64,000 bases of DNA. Origin: JBQTKD01 sp052386455. Its GTDB lineage: Bacteria > Actinomycetota > Actinomycetes > Sporichthyales > Sporichthyaceae. Made by a program: the position numbers and the translations under genes. The stretch is from assembly GCA_052386455.1 (NCBI GenBank), contig JBQTKD010000009.1:1-64000 (forward strand), given 5' to 3'. Positions 1 to 7,678 of this stretch are shown here, one piece after another. Each line of letters opens with the position of its first letter. Position 1 is the stretch's first letter. The notes beneath the pieces were generated by a model. It saw only the letters and a list, made by a program, of their open reading frames with translations. It searched no databases and was not told the origin of the DNA.

Positions 1-121
1 GGCCGCCGAGGGATCGAGCTATACGGCGCCCCCGCCGGCATTGGGCCGCCCTTCTCCGCGAGTCGGTGACCGCTCCCGTCCCGTCCCCAACCCGGGGACG
101 GGCACGGACGATAGGGGAAAG

Positions 122-181
122 TCTGCCGCAGGCGGGCAGATTGGTCGCCTGCCTGCGGCTCCGGCGACGGCTACGGCAGGC
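122..181 (-). terminator. Hairpins at the 3' end of the pilin-SBP gene
   Basis: Two inverted repeats follow the leftward gene that stops at 171: GCCTGCC (147-153) with GGCAGGC (175-181), which overlaps the stop codon, and TCTGCC (122-127) with GGCAGA (135-140). There is no U-run, so this would be a GC-rich, factor-dependent or I-shaped terminator. Positions 1-121 hold nothing I can support. Confidence 0.4.
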
Positions 182-1841
182 AGTTGATCGTGACGCCGTT
201 CTCGACCGCGGTGGCCGGGATGGTTCCCGCAACGGCGGCGCACGGGCCCTTGCCCGTGGGTCCGGCCGCCATCACGGTTGCCACTCGCGCCGCGTAGTCC
301 ATCGAGCTGACGCCCTGCAGGAAGCCCTGGTCGTGCGCGGCGCACACGATCCGGTCGTTCTCGATCGCCGGAATCCCCCGCCACGCTCCCGTGGCGGAGT
401 TGAAGGACGCCCGCAGCGCTCGCTTGGCGGCGTCGCACTGCGTGGGACCGTAGCCGGTCGCCGCAGGTCCGGTGATTCCCGCACCCGGGCCGAGAGTGCT
501 CACGATCGTGAGAATGTCCGGCCGCTCGGCGAGGAACGCCGTCGAGGAGACGGTGCCGACGCCGCCTGCGGGGAAGAGGCTCCCGAAGGGGTTCGTCGCG
601 CCGAGCATGTTGGCGAATCCGTTGAACCCGTGGTTGCTGCCGTACGCCCGGTAGGTGCCCGTGCCGTCGGCGCCGCCGAACTGGATCCGGAAGATGTCGG
701 TCTGCTGGATTCGCATGCCCGCTCCGGGCTTCGCGCGGGCGATGCTGTCGGCGATGCTGCGCTTCATGGTGGAGATCACCTCGGCGGCCCGCTCCTGGAC
801 GTCGAAAATGATGCCCAGGTTCTGAATGTCGCGGAAGGTTCCCTCGAGGGACTCGCGCTCGACGGCGCGCTCGATGTTCGCGTCCTCGACGATCGCGCCG
901 GACTTCAACTTTGTGTCCATCTTTGCCCGGCATCCACCGACGGAGAACCCGTTGTAGGTCTTCAGTTCCCGGCCCGGGTTGGCGGTGGCGTACGCCGCGA
1001 TCAGCGAATCCTCAGTGTAGTCGGACACGAACTCGCCGAAGGTGGGGCTGAGCGCGGTGGTGGTGAACTGGTTCACCCCGCTCCCGGCGACGAAGTCGAT
1101 GTCCCGAGCTGGGGCGACAAGGTAGCTCTGCAGCGTGATGTGGCGGCTCGGGAGGGTGCCCGAACCCGCGTCAACCTTGAAGGCGCTGTCCGGGATCTGG
1201 TTCACGATGGAGGCGGCCGGGGTTCCGGCGGGCCAGCTGAGGGCATCGGCGATCCGGGAATTGTTCCGGCCGAGGTTGCGGATGATGTCGTCGCGGAACT
1301 GCTCGGGCCAGGAGTACGGAGCCGACACGCGACCCATTTTGGCGTTCTCGTCGATGCCCAGCCAGAAGAACAGCTCGTGCATCTCCGGGGTGAGGACATA
1401 GGGCTTCGCCGGTTTCACGCCGAAGGTCGTGGCCTTGCCCTGGCAGCCGGTGACGGTGACGGGGTAGGTCGTCTTCGCCGGAACGAAGGTCTCGACGAGC
1501 GCCCCTTCGCAGTTCTCGGTGTTGGCGAGCTTGTCGATCGCCACGTCGTTGTACTCGGACTGGTTGCCGAGGAAGCCTCGATCCTGGAGCAGGAGCGAGT
1601 CGCGGTAGACGCCGTCCTTGGCGCAGGAGGCCTCCTGCGCCGTCTGCTGAATGCTCAAGTCGGTACTGCGCGCCGAATCCTCGCCCTTGTCGCCGATGCC
1701 GGAGACGGCGGCGATGACGACCGCCGCGAGGATGCCGAGGATCGTGATGACGACGAGGAGTTCGACGAGCGTGAAGCCCTGGTCGGCGCGCCGACGGCGC
1801 CGCCCGATCAGGTCGCGGGACCTGAGTTTGTGGAGAAGCAT
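171..1841 (-). CDS. Type IV prepilin fused to a BtuF/FhuD-like substrate-binding domain
   Basis: 556 aa. The ATG at 1841 is fixed by AGGAGG seven bases upstream. Residues 1-22 are a basic class III prepilin leader ending in Gly22; cleavage before Phe23 puts Glu27 at the conserved mature position 5, followed by a hydrophobic helix (about 28-48). A pilin-like part with Cys73, Cys111 and Cys133 follows. Residues about 147-530 read like a cluster-A substrate-binding protein (cobalamin/siderophore type, Peripla_BP_2): TPEMHELFFWLGID (151-164), a long linking helix (about 331-360), ERPDILTIV (439-447) and AWRGIPAIENDRIV (486-499), which matches the family's C-terminal pattern 'WR-x-hP-A-hxNGRV'. 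Pilin N-terminus: very sure. Binding-domain assignment: motif-based inference. The divergent neighbour encodes a FecE/BtuD-type ATPase. An extracytoplasmic, membrane- or fibre-anchored location is expected. Confidence 0.82.
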   Translation of the reverse strand: MLLHKLRSRDLIGRRRRRADQGFTLVELLVVITILGILAAVVIAAVSGIGDKGEDSARSTDLSIQQTAQEASCAKDGVYRDSLLLQDRGFLGNQSEYNDVAIDKLANTENCEGALVETFVPAKTTYPVTVTGCQGKATTFGVKPAKPYVLTPEMHELFFWLGIDENAKMGRVSAPYSWPEQFRDDIIRNLGRNNSRIADALSWPAGTPAASIVNQIPDSAFKVDAGSGTLPSRHITLQSYLVAPARDIDFVAGSGVNQFTTTALSPTFGEFVSDYTEDSLIAAYATANPGRELKTYNGFSVGGCRAKMDTKLKSGAIVEDANIERAVERESLEGTFRDIQNLGIIFDVQERAAEVISTMKRSIADSIARAKPGAGMRIQQTDIFRIQFGGADGTGTYRAYGSNHGFNGFANMLGATNPFGSLFPAGGVGTVSSTAFLAERPDILTIVSTLGPGAGITGPAATGYGPTQCDAAKRALRASFNSATGAWRGIPAIENDRIVCAAHDQGFLQGVSSMDYAARVATVMAAGPTGKGPCAAVAGTIPATAVENGVTINCLP

Positions 1842-2277
1842 TTGGGAGCCTCCTGCGGTGGGTTGGTAGCGGCCTCCCGCCCCACTCGCGGTGGGCGGCG
1901 AAGGCCTCTTACTGCGTGACCGAGGCGGCCACGGGGCGCGGGCCCGGGGATCGGCAAGAAGGCCCACCCAAGGCGGGCGCCACCCGGGTGGGCCCTGGCG
2001 GGGAGACCCGGCGACGCTGGACTTCGAACCGCAGGGCTCGAATGTCTGCCCTACCATACACAGGCGGTATCCGCCCGCCTATCCGGGCGGACCGACTGGC
2101 GCCCACCCGACGGTGCCACCCGGTGCCGGGAGCAGGTCGGCATTTCAACTCCCTTGTACCCCCCACAGGTATGCAACCTGACTGGCCGTCACCTGACGAG
2201 TTGTCTGTAGGGCAGACCGTGCAGCATCCTGGGCCTTCGGCGCGCGAAGCGCGATGGTGTGCACGGGAGGTTGAGGC
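1842..2277. promoter_or_regulatory. Divergent regulatory region with a 15-bp palindrome
   Basis: This 436-bp gap separates the leftward pilin-SBP gene from the rightward membrane protein/ABC ATPase pair. A perfect palindrome, CAGGT-ATGCA-ACCTG (2166-2180), lies about 100 bp before the rightward gene and could be a dimeric regulator site. A possible leftward -10 is TATGGT (complement of 2053-2058), which would give a roughly 210-base leader. The rest is GC-rich with several short inverted repeats and no supported gene. Confidence 0.4.
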
Positions 2278-3014
2278 ATGGGCGCAGGCGGACGCTGGGT
2301 CGAGGCACCGCAGGCAAACGGCACCGTTCGTCGCGATTGGCGTCCCGACGAGCAGCCGCCCTCGCCCGACGGAACCCCCGGCTCCTGGCACGTGGTCTCC
2401 GGGGACGGCCAGGCCGACCGCTGGGAGTGGATACCCGCCGCGGGCCTCTCCGGCCCGCCCCAGTTTCTCCCGCCGCCGGCTCCGGGCAAGGGGGCCAAGG
2501 CGCCTTCCTCGCCCGGTTCGGCCCGGCCGGCGATCCCATCGGCCCTGCGCTCGCCCAAGGCGCTGGTCGCCGTGGCAGCCGTGGCCGGCCTCGTGGCGGC
2601 CGGCTTGGTCGTGCCCCGGCTCCTTGGCTCCGGCTCCGGTGGCGCCGGGCCCGCCGATCCCGCTGTGGTCGCCGAACTGACCCGCATCGAAGGGGACGCT
2701 GTGAGCCGAGAGGTCGCCGCGTCCTTCTCGGCCTTCCAGGTGGGAACCGACGCCAACGGCCAAAGCGTGGCCCTGGTTCAGGCCACCTTCACGAACAATG
2801 GGTCCAGTCAGCAGAACTTCCAGGCCCTTGTGGAGGCCGTCGACGCCGGAACCGGGGCCTCGCTCGGCGAGGACACGGCCCTGGTGCTGCGCCTGGCGCC
2901 GGGCCAGTCCACCACGGTGCCGATGTTCCAGAACCTCCCGGGGGATCGCTGGCAGGCGATGGGCACGGCCACCTTCGCCGTGAAAAGCTTCACGAAAACG
3001 CAGGCGCCGCTCTA

Positions 3015-3015
<1 letters not shown>
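2278..3015 (+). CDS. Single-pass membrane protein with extracellular Ig/FxLYD-like domain
   Basis: 245 aa, function unknown. The ATG has GGAGG seven bases upstream. Residues 1-90 are cytoplasmic-looking, rich in Trp, Pro and Gly (WRPDEQ, WHVV, WEWIPA). One membrane segment lies at about 96-115. Residues about 128-245 resemble an FxLYD/Ig-like beta-sandwich (VALVQATFTNNG, then LAPGQSTTVPMF), a fold common on actinobacterial surface proteins. Its TAG stop shares its G with the GTG start of the ABC ATPase (TAGTG), so the two are translationally coupled. This makes it a candidate accessory subunit of that transporter, although no permease is present in the window. Confidence 0.7.
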
Positions 3016-3887
<872 letters not shown>

Positions 3888-3892
3888 CTCCC

Positions 3893-3959
3893 GAGCACAG
3901 AAACAACGGGTGATGCGGCTTTCCGGCCGGGCGTCGCCTCGTTCGCTGCTTCTCTGCTC
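3893..3959 (+). terminator. Long hairpin after the ABC ATPase gene
   Basis: GAGCACAGAA (3893-3902) pairs with TTCTCTGCTC (3950-3959), one mismatch, six bases after the ATPase stop. A clearer version of the same hairpin follows the decayed ATPase copy at 4721-4791, so the flanking hairpin was duplicated with the gene. Confidence 0.5.
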
Positions 3960-3998
3960 ACCAGTCGCGAGTGGGCACCGACTGTCGGTGGGCTCGCC

Positions 3999-4004
3999 TA
4001 CGCT
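3999..4004 (+). promoter_or_regulatory. -10 element of a leaderless promoter
   Basis: TACGCT lies six bases before the ATG at 4011, the actinobacterial leaderless spacing that places the transcript start at or next to the start codon. No ribosome-binding site is present. Confidence 0.6.
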
Positions 4005-4010
4005 CTCGCC

Positions 4011-4406
4011 ATGACACCGGAACAAGCGGACGACCACGAGGCGCGCATCTCCGCGCTCGAGCAGCACGTCGCACGCCTGCCCGTGATCGAAGAGCGCCTC
4101 GACCAGGTGGCGATCGACGCGGCCGCAGCCCGCCACCTGGCAGCCGCAGTCGACAGGGACGTCGCCGATCTCGGGCAGCGGGTCGCCCGCCTCGACGCCA
4201 AGGTCGACGGCCTCGACGCCAGGATCGGAGGCCTCGAGATCAAAGTCGACGCCAATCGCGTGGCCATCAACGCGCTCGGTGAGCACACAGCGGGAGGGTT
4301 TGCCGAGATGCGCGCGCGATTCGACCAGTCCGCGGCCGGGCAGGAGGCCATCGCGGCAATGCTCACCACGCTCATCGACCGCGGGGGCGATGCCGCCGGC
4401 GAGTGA
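4011..4406 (+). CDS. Small coiled-coil protein
   Basis: 131 aa, no recognised family. Almost the whole chain shows heptad spacing (ISALEQHVARLPVIEERL, then VADLGQRVARLDAKVDGL and ARIGGLEIKVDANRVAI), with no signal peptide or membrane helix. A soluble, cytoplasmic, parallel oligomer is likely. The LDxKVDGLDxRIxGL pattern occurs in many bacterial coiled-coil proteins beside mobile or defence genes, so partners cannot be named. The ATG is chosen from the leaderless -10 six bases upstream. Confidence 0.7.
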   Translation: MTPEQADDHEARISALEQHVARLPVIEERLDQVAIDAAAARHLAAAVDRDVADLGQRVARLDAKVDGLDARIGGLEIKVDANRVAINALGEHTAGGFAEMRARFDQSAAGQEAIAAMLTTLIDRGGDAAGE

Positions 4407-4438
4407 CCGCCCCGGCGCCGCTCGACATGTCCGCGCCG

Positions 4439-4712
4439 TACCGCCACCTCGAGCCGGCGAAGGCCGCCTGGTCCTGGGCGAGGAGGACCCTGTGTGAGAA
4501 CGGCGCCCGGCAGAACGCGCTGCGGGTCTCCGCGGTGCCGCAGGAGAATCCGACGGAGTTCGAGTTCACCGTCCGCGAGGTCGTCGCGATGGGCGCCTGC
4601 CGCACACCTCCGGCTTCGCCGGGATCGGCCTGCGCCTGCGCCCACACCTGCTCCCACCGAGCCCGCCGGCGGGCCCCGGTGGGAGCAGCTGCCGCCCCCG
4701 CCCCGCCCCTGA
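4439..4712 (+). pseudogene. Decayed, internally deleted copy of the FecE-type ABC ATPase gene
   Basis: The DNA matches the intact ATPase gene in two blocks: from the Tyr-Arg-His-Leu codons after Walker A to the FTVREVVAMG segment, then directly to the C-terminal GGxRWEQLPPPP tail and the following hairpin. Roughly 190 codons between the blocks (signature, Walker B, switch) are missing, Walker A and everything before it are absent, and frameshifts plus a TGA near 4494 break the frame. It is the remnant of a second, paralogous ABC ATPase gene. Confidence 0.8.
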
Positions 4713-4720
4713 CCCGACCC

Positions 4721-4791
4721 ACGAGCACAGAAACAACGCACGAGGCGCCCTCCGCGACGGTGGGCGCCTGCAGTGTTCCTTCTGTGCTCGT
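4721..4791 (+). terminator. Perfect 12-bp inverted repeat downstream of the ATPase remnant
   Basis: ACGAGCACAGAA (4721-4732) and TTCTGTGCTCGT (4780-4791) pair perfectly, with an inner stem GGCGCCC (4744-4750) / GGGCGCC (4762-4768). Together they would form a long two-part hairpin lacking a U-run. It corresponds to the weaker hairpin at 3893-3959. Confidence 0.6.
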
Positions 4792-4874
4792 GAGTCGAGC
4801 GGGCCGCACGAATCGTCACCACGAATCGGCGTGGCCGCCTTCCCCGTCGCACCGAACTTGTCGGAGGCGACACC

Positions 4875-4880
4875 TAGCCT
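4875..4880 (+). promoter_or_regulatory. -10 element of a leaderless promoter
   Basis: TAGCCT lies seven bases before the ATG at 4888 with no Shine-Dalgarno sequence between. It decides the start of the Rpn-like gene against a GTG at 4831. Confidence 0.55.
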
Positions 4881-4887
4881 CCCCCGC

Positions 4888-5760
4888 ATGACCGACCCCA
4901 CCCCACCCCCACGGCCCGGCCCCGTCTACGACGACGCCATGAAAATCCTCGCCGCGGACGACCTGGACGCGCTCCTGTCCGTCCTGGGCGTGCACGTCGC
5001 GGGCGCCCGCGCGCTGGACACCGAACTCGCCGGACCCCTGCGCGTCGACCTGCTCGCCGACGTCGGAACCGCCCTCGTCCACGCCGAGTTCGTCAAGGAC
5101 CCCGACCCGTCCCTGCCGCTGCGCATGATCGAGTACTGGGCCAGGATCAACCGCCGCGAGCCCGGACGCATCCTCCACCAGTACGTCGTGGTCCTCGGCG
5201 ACGGCCTGCACGTCCCCGACCACGCCGCCGCGCCCGGCGCCCCGCTCCTGAGCTGGACGGTCGTCCGCATCGCGGACCTGGACCCCGAGCGCCTGCTCGC
5301 CCACCCGACCACCGCCGTGCTGGCCCCACTGGCCTGGGCCGAACGCGACGAACGCGCCGCCGCGCTGCTCGCCGCCGTCCACCGCATCGCCCAGGCCCCG
5401 CCCGAGCGCGCCGAACGCCTCCTGCGCGCCGCCACGATCCTCGGCTCCCTTGTCCTGGACCCGCCTACCATCGACACTGCACTCAGAGGAGACACCATGC
5501 CCGTACTCATCCACGAAACGCCCCTGGGCCGCTGGCTGCTCGAAGAAGGCCGCCAGAAGGGCCGCGAAGAAGGCCGCGAAGAAGGCCGCGAAGAAGGCCG
5601 CGAAGCGGCAGTTCGCGAGCTCACGCGCCTGCTGCTGGTCCAGCGCTTCGGCGAGTCCCCCGGCCTCGAACCCGTGCTGGAACGCCTGCTCGCCCTGCCC
5701 GACACCGAACGCCTCGCCCGCATCTCCGCAGCCGGCGACCTGGCCGACCTGAACGCCTGA
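4888..5760 (+). CDS. Rpn/YhgA-like PD-(D/E)XK nuclease-family protein with GREE repeats
   Basis: 290 aa. The N-terminal two thirds resemble the Rpn (recombination-promoting nuclease) family: a VDLLADVGTALVHAEF segment (about residues 53-68) fits the catalytic Asp...Glu core, followed by MIEYWARI and LHQYVVVLG. The C-terminus has five tandem four-residue units GRQK-GREE-GREE-GREE-GREA, then a helical end, the organisation known for Rpn proteins. In E. coli, Rpn genes encode an inhibitory short C-terminal product from an internal start; a start of that kind is visible here at 5497. The protein is therefore predicted to be a toxic nuclease with anti-phage potential. The catalytic Lys/Gln position is not clear (EFVKD rather than EFQ), so activity is uncertain. 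Confidence 0.75.
   Translation: MTDPTPPPRPGPVYDDAMKILAADDLDALLSVLGVHVAGARALDTELAGPLRVDLLADVGTALVHAEFVKDPDPSLPLRMIEYWARINRREPGRILHQYVVVLGDGLHVPDHAAAPGAPLLSWTVVRIADLDPERLLAHPTTAVLAPLAWAERDERAAALLAAVHRIAQAPPERAERLLRAATILGSLVLDPPTIDTALRGDTMPVLIHETPLGRWLLEEGRQKGREEGREEGREEGREAAVRELTRLLLVQRFGESPGLEPVLERLLALPDTERLARISAAGDLADLNA
5497..5760 (+). CDS. Probable internally started short Rpn C-terminal protein (antitoxin-like)
   Basis: 87 aa, in frame inside the Rpn-like gene (its Met is residue 204). AGAGGAG at 5485-5491 sits five bases before this ATG, a better ribosome-binding site than almost any in this AT-poor region and out of place inside a coding sequence. The product (MPVLIHETPLGRWLLEEG..., then the GREE repeats) would contain only the repeat/dimerisation region. 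Known family behaviour: separately translated Rpn short forms block the full-length toxin. Production here is inferred from the ribosome-binding site alone. Confidence 0.55.
   Translation: MPVLIHETPLGRWLLEEGRQKGREEGREEGREEGREAAVRELTRLLLVQRFGESPGLEPVLERLLALPDTERLARISAAGDLADLNA
5548..5607 (+). repeat. Five 12-bp coding tandem repeats (GGCCGCGAAGAA)
   Basis: Units start at 5548, 5560, 5572, 5584 and 5596; the middle three are identical and the outer two differ by a few bases. Each adds four residues (GREE). Exact 12-bp repeats in frame can change number by slippage without breaking the gene. Confidence 0.85.
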
Positions 5761-5799
5761 GCCCCTGGAAGTCCCGGAGCCCGTCCGCTCCGCAGTAAA

Positions 5800-5832
5800 G
5801 TGAAATACAATTCATTGAAGTACGATTCATCA
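5800..5832 (+). promoter_or_regulatory. Leaderless promoter with direct repeats before the AAA ATPase
   Basis: TACGAT (5821-5826) lies six bases before the ATG at 5833. A related unit, TACAATTCATTGAAG, precedes TACGATTCAT, giving two copies of TAC(A/G)ATTCAT 16 bp apart, and the second runs into the near-palindrome TTCATCAATGAA across the start. The AT-rich repeats look like an operator in otherwise GC-rich DNA. Confidence 0.5.
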
Positions 5833-7218
5833 ATGAATCGACCGTCCTGGCTCTTCGACCGCGAAGATCAGTTCGCCGAGTTGGCGAGCTTCGCCGCGCG
5901 CGGTCGGCCGGGCCTGGCCATCGTCCGAGGCCGGCGCAGGCACGGCAAGTCGGTCATCCTGCGCGCCCTGGCAGACGCGGGCGGCTTCTTCTACCACCAG
6001 GCGCTGCGGGGTACGCCCGCCGAACAGCGCCGCGACCTCGCCCGCGCCTTCGCCCGCCACGTCTCGGGGCCCGAGCCCAGGTTCGAGACGTGGACCGACG
6101 CGATCGAGTCGCTGCTCGGACTGGGCCAGCCGACGATCCTCGACGAACTCCCCTACCTGACCGACGCCTCGCCCGAGTTGGAGTCCGTCCTCCAACGGGC
6201 CCTGGACCGGGCCACCGATTCGAACGGGCCGCTGATCGTCTGTGGATCGGCCGTCGCCGTGATGACCCGCCTGCTGGTCGGTACCGCGCCACCGCGCGGC
6301 CGGGCCCAGCTCGAACTGGACGTCGGCCCGTTCGACTACCGCACCGCGGCGCGCTTCCACGGCCTGCCGCCGGCGACGGCCCTGGGCGTGCACGCGGCGA
6401 TCGGCGGCGTCCCCGGCTACGCCCGCGACCTGCTCGACGAGACGTACCCGAGCGACCCCGGCGACGTCGAGCGCTGGCTGGTCGAGGTCGCCGCGTCTCC
6501 GCGTCGCCCGCTGGTCCACGAGGCGCGGTCCATGCTGGAGGTCGAACCGGGCGTGCGAGACCCGGCCGCCTACCTTTCGGTGCTGGCCGCGGTCGCGGCC
6601 GGCGCCACCCGCACCGGCGAGGTGGCCGCGCGCATCGGTCGCCCGTCCGACGCCGTCTCCCACGCCCTGGCCTCGCTGTCCTCGCTCGGCCTGGTGGGCC
6701 GCAGCGACGACGTCCTCGGACGCTCGCGTCCCACGTGGTTCGTCGCCGACCCGCTGCTGCGGCTCTACGCCGCGGTGCTGCGCCCCCACTGGGAGTGGGT
6801 CGAGCGGGGAGACGCGAGCCGGCTCGCCGAGCGGATCCTCGAGCCGTGGCGCGCGCAGATCCTTGGCCCCCATCTCGAGACCCTGCTGCGCGAGTGGGCC
6901 CGCAGCCACGCGTCCGCGACCACCCTCGGCGGGTCCGCCTCGACGCTGGGCCGAGGCACCGTCGACGACCGGCACGCGCGCACCCGCCACGAACTCGATC
7001 TCGTCGTGCGCGACGGGGCCGGCCGAGTGCTGGCCCTCGGCGAGGCGAAGTGGCGCACCGTCACCCTCGAGGACCGCGACCGTTTGGAGCACGTCCGCGG
7101 CCTCGTAGGCGCCCCGAACGCCCGCCTGATGCTGTGCAGCGCCGGGGGCTTCGCCCGCGGCCTACGCCGAGCCGACGTCGAGTTGGTCGACCTCGACAGG
7201 CTCTACGCCGGCGAATAG
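5833..7218 (+). CDS. AAA-family P-loop ATPase with C-terminal DUF234/nuclease-like domain
   Basis: 461 aa. The architecture matches the ATPase (PF01637)-DUF234 family common in archaea and actinobacteria: modified Walker A GRRRHGKS (about 27-34), Walker B-like TILDELPYL (about 100-108), sensor VCGSA, a winged-helix middle region (GEVAARIGRPSDAVSHALASL) and a C-terminal PD-(D/E)XK-like segment TRHELDLVV...ALGEAKW (about 385-410), where D, E and K resemble nuclease residues. The cellular role of these proteins is poorly known; many lie beside toxin or mobile genes, as here. A GTG at 5800 is rejected because the -10 would then lie inside the gene. Confidence 0.75.
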   Translation: MNRPSWLFDREDQFAELASFAARGRPGLAIVRGRRRHGKSVILRALADAGGFFYHQALRGTPAEQRRDLARAFARHVSGPEPRFETWTDAIESLLGLGQPTILDELPYLTDASPELESVLQRALDRATDSNGPLIVCGSAVAVMTRLLVGTAPPRGRAQLELDVGPFDYRTAARFHGLPPATALGVHAAIGGVPGYARDLLDETYPSDPGDVERWLVEVAASPRRPLVHEARSMLEVEPGVRDPAAYLSVLAAVAAGATRTGEVAARIGRPSDAVSHALASLSSLGLVGRSDDVLGRSRPTWFVADPLLRLYAAVLRPHWEWVERGDASRLAERILEPWRAQILGPHLETLLREWARSHASATTLGGSASTLGRGTVDDRHARTRHELDLVVRDGAGRVLALGEAKWRTVTLEDRDRLEHVRGLVGAPNARLMLCSAGGFARGLRRADVELVDLDRLYAGE

Positions 7219-7249
7219 GAGGCCCCGGCGCCTCGGGCTAGCTCGCCCG

Positions 7250-7363
7250 GACGCACAGGAGGCGGTCCTGGACGCGGCCGAGATCGCGCTGGTGGTCGAG
7301 ATCGTCAGCGCCGCGAGCGACCGGGCGATCGAGCCGCAACTCCTCGCCCCTCGCGCCACCTGA
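7250..7363 (+). pseudogene. Remnant of a Uma2-family (putative endonuclease) gene
   Basis: The frame ending in TGA at 7361-7363 reads DAAEIALVVEIVSAASDRAIEPQLLAP, here split as AEIALVVEIVSAASDR and AIEPQLLAP. This fits the Uma2 core 'D-x-x-LVVEVVSPxS...x-K-x-x-LYA', with the usual final Lys lost. Only about 37 codons survive, with no start. Confidence 0.55.
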
Positions 7364-7382
7364 CCCCATCCTCGACACCGCC

Positions 7383-7640
7383 ATGCGTCACCGTCTGGTG
7401 ACGCTGGATCAGTTGGGCTCCTTCATAGGCAAACCCACGACCCGAGGGCACCGGAGGGCCGGCTCGGAACTGGAATCGGTCCTGCGCCTCGTCCTCAGCC
7501 TGACTGACGGGCACCTCGAGTGCCCGGTGCACATCCCCGGAGTCGGCGACATCGACTTCCTCGCCGACCGAACCGGCGGTTCGCCTCCGTGCCCGGTCCC
7601 CGCCACTCCACGTGCTTACAGGCTTTCCAGTCGTGCGCTC
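7383..7640 (+). pseudogene. Remnant of a DUF559/Vsr-like endonuclease-domain gene
   Basis: The frame from 7383 contains TTRGHRRAGSELESVLRLVL followed by HIPGVGDIDFLAD. This resembles the start of the DUF559 nuclease domain of actinobacterial proteins ('S-x-L-E-x-x-hhx-hh...GYEVDFLW'). It stops resembling the family after the Asp and runs out in frame opposite the next gene. Together with the Uma2 scrap it fills the space between 7219 and 7678. Confidence 0.45.
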
Positions 7641-7678
7641 GTCGGCCATGGACAGCTGACGACACCCGATCCAAAGGA

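Noticed and set aside
2015..2060. GGTTCGAA-containing stretch on the minus strand resembling a tRNA T-arm
   Set aside because: The flanking bases do not form a T-stem, and no acceptor stem or anticodon arm can be drawn.
5800..5832. GTG at 5800 as start of the AAA ATPase
   Set aside because: The AT-rich repeat and -10 at 5821 would fall within the coding sequence; the ATG at 5833 has ideal leaderless spacing.
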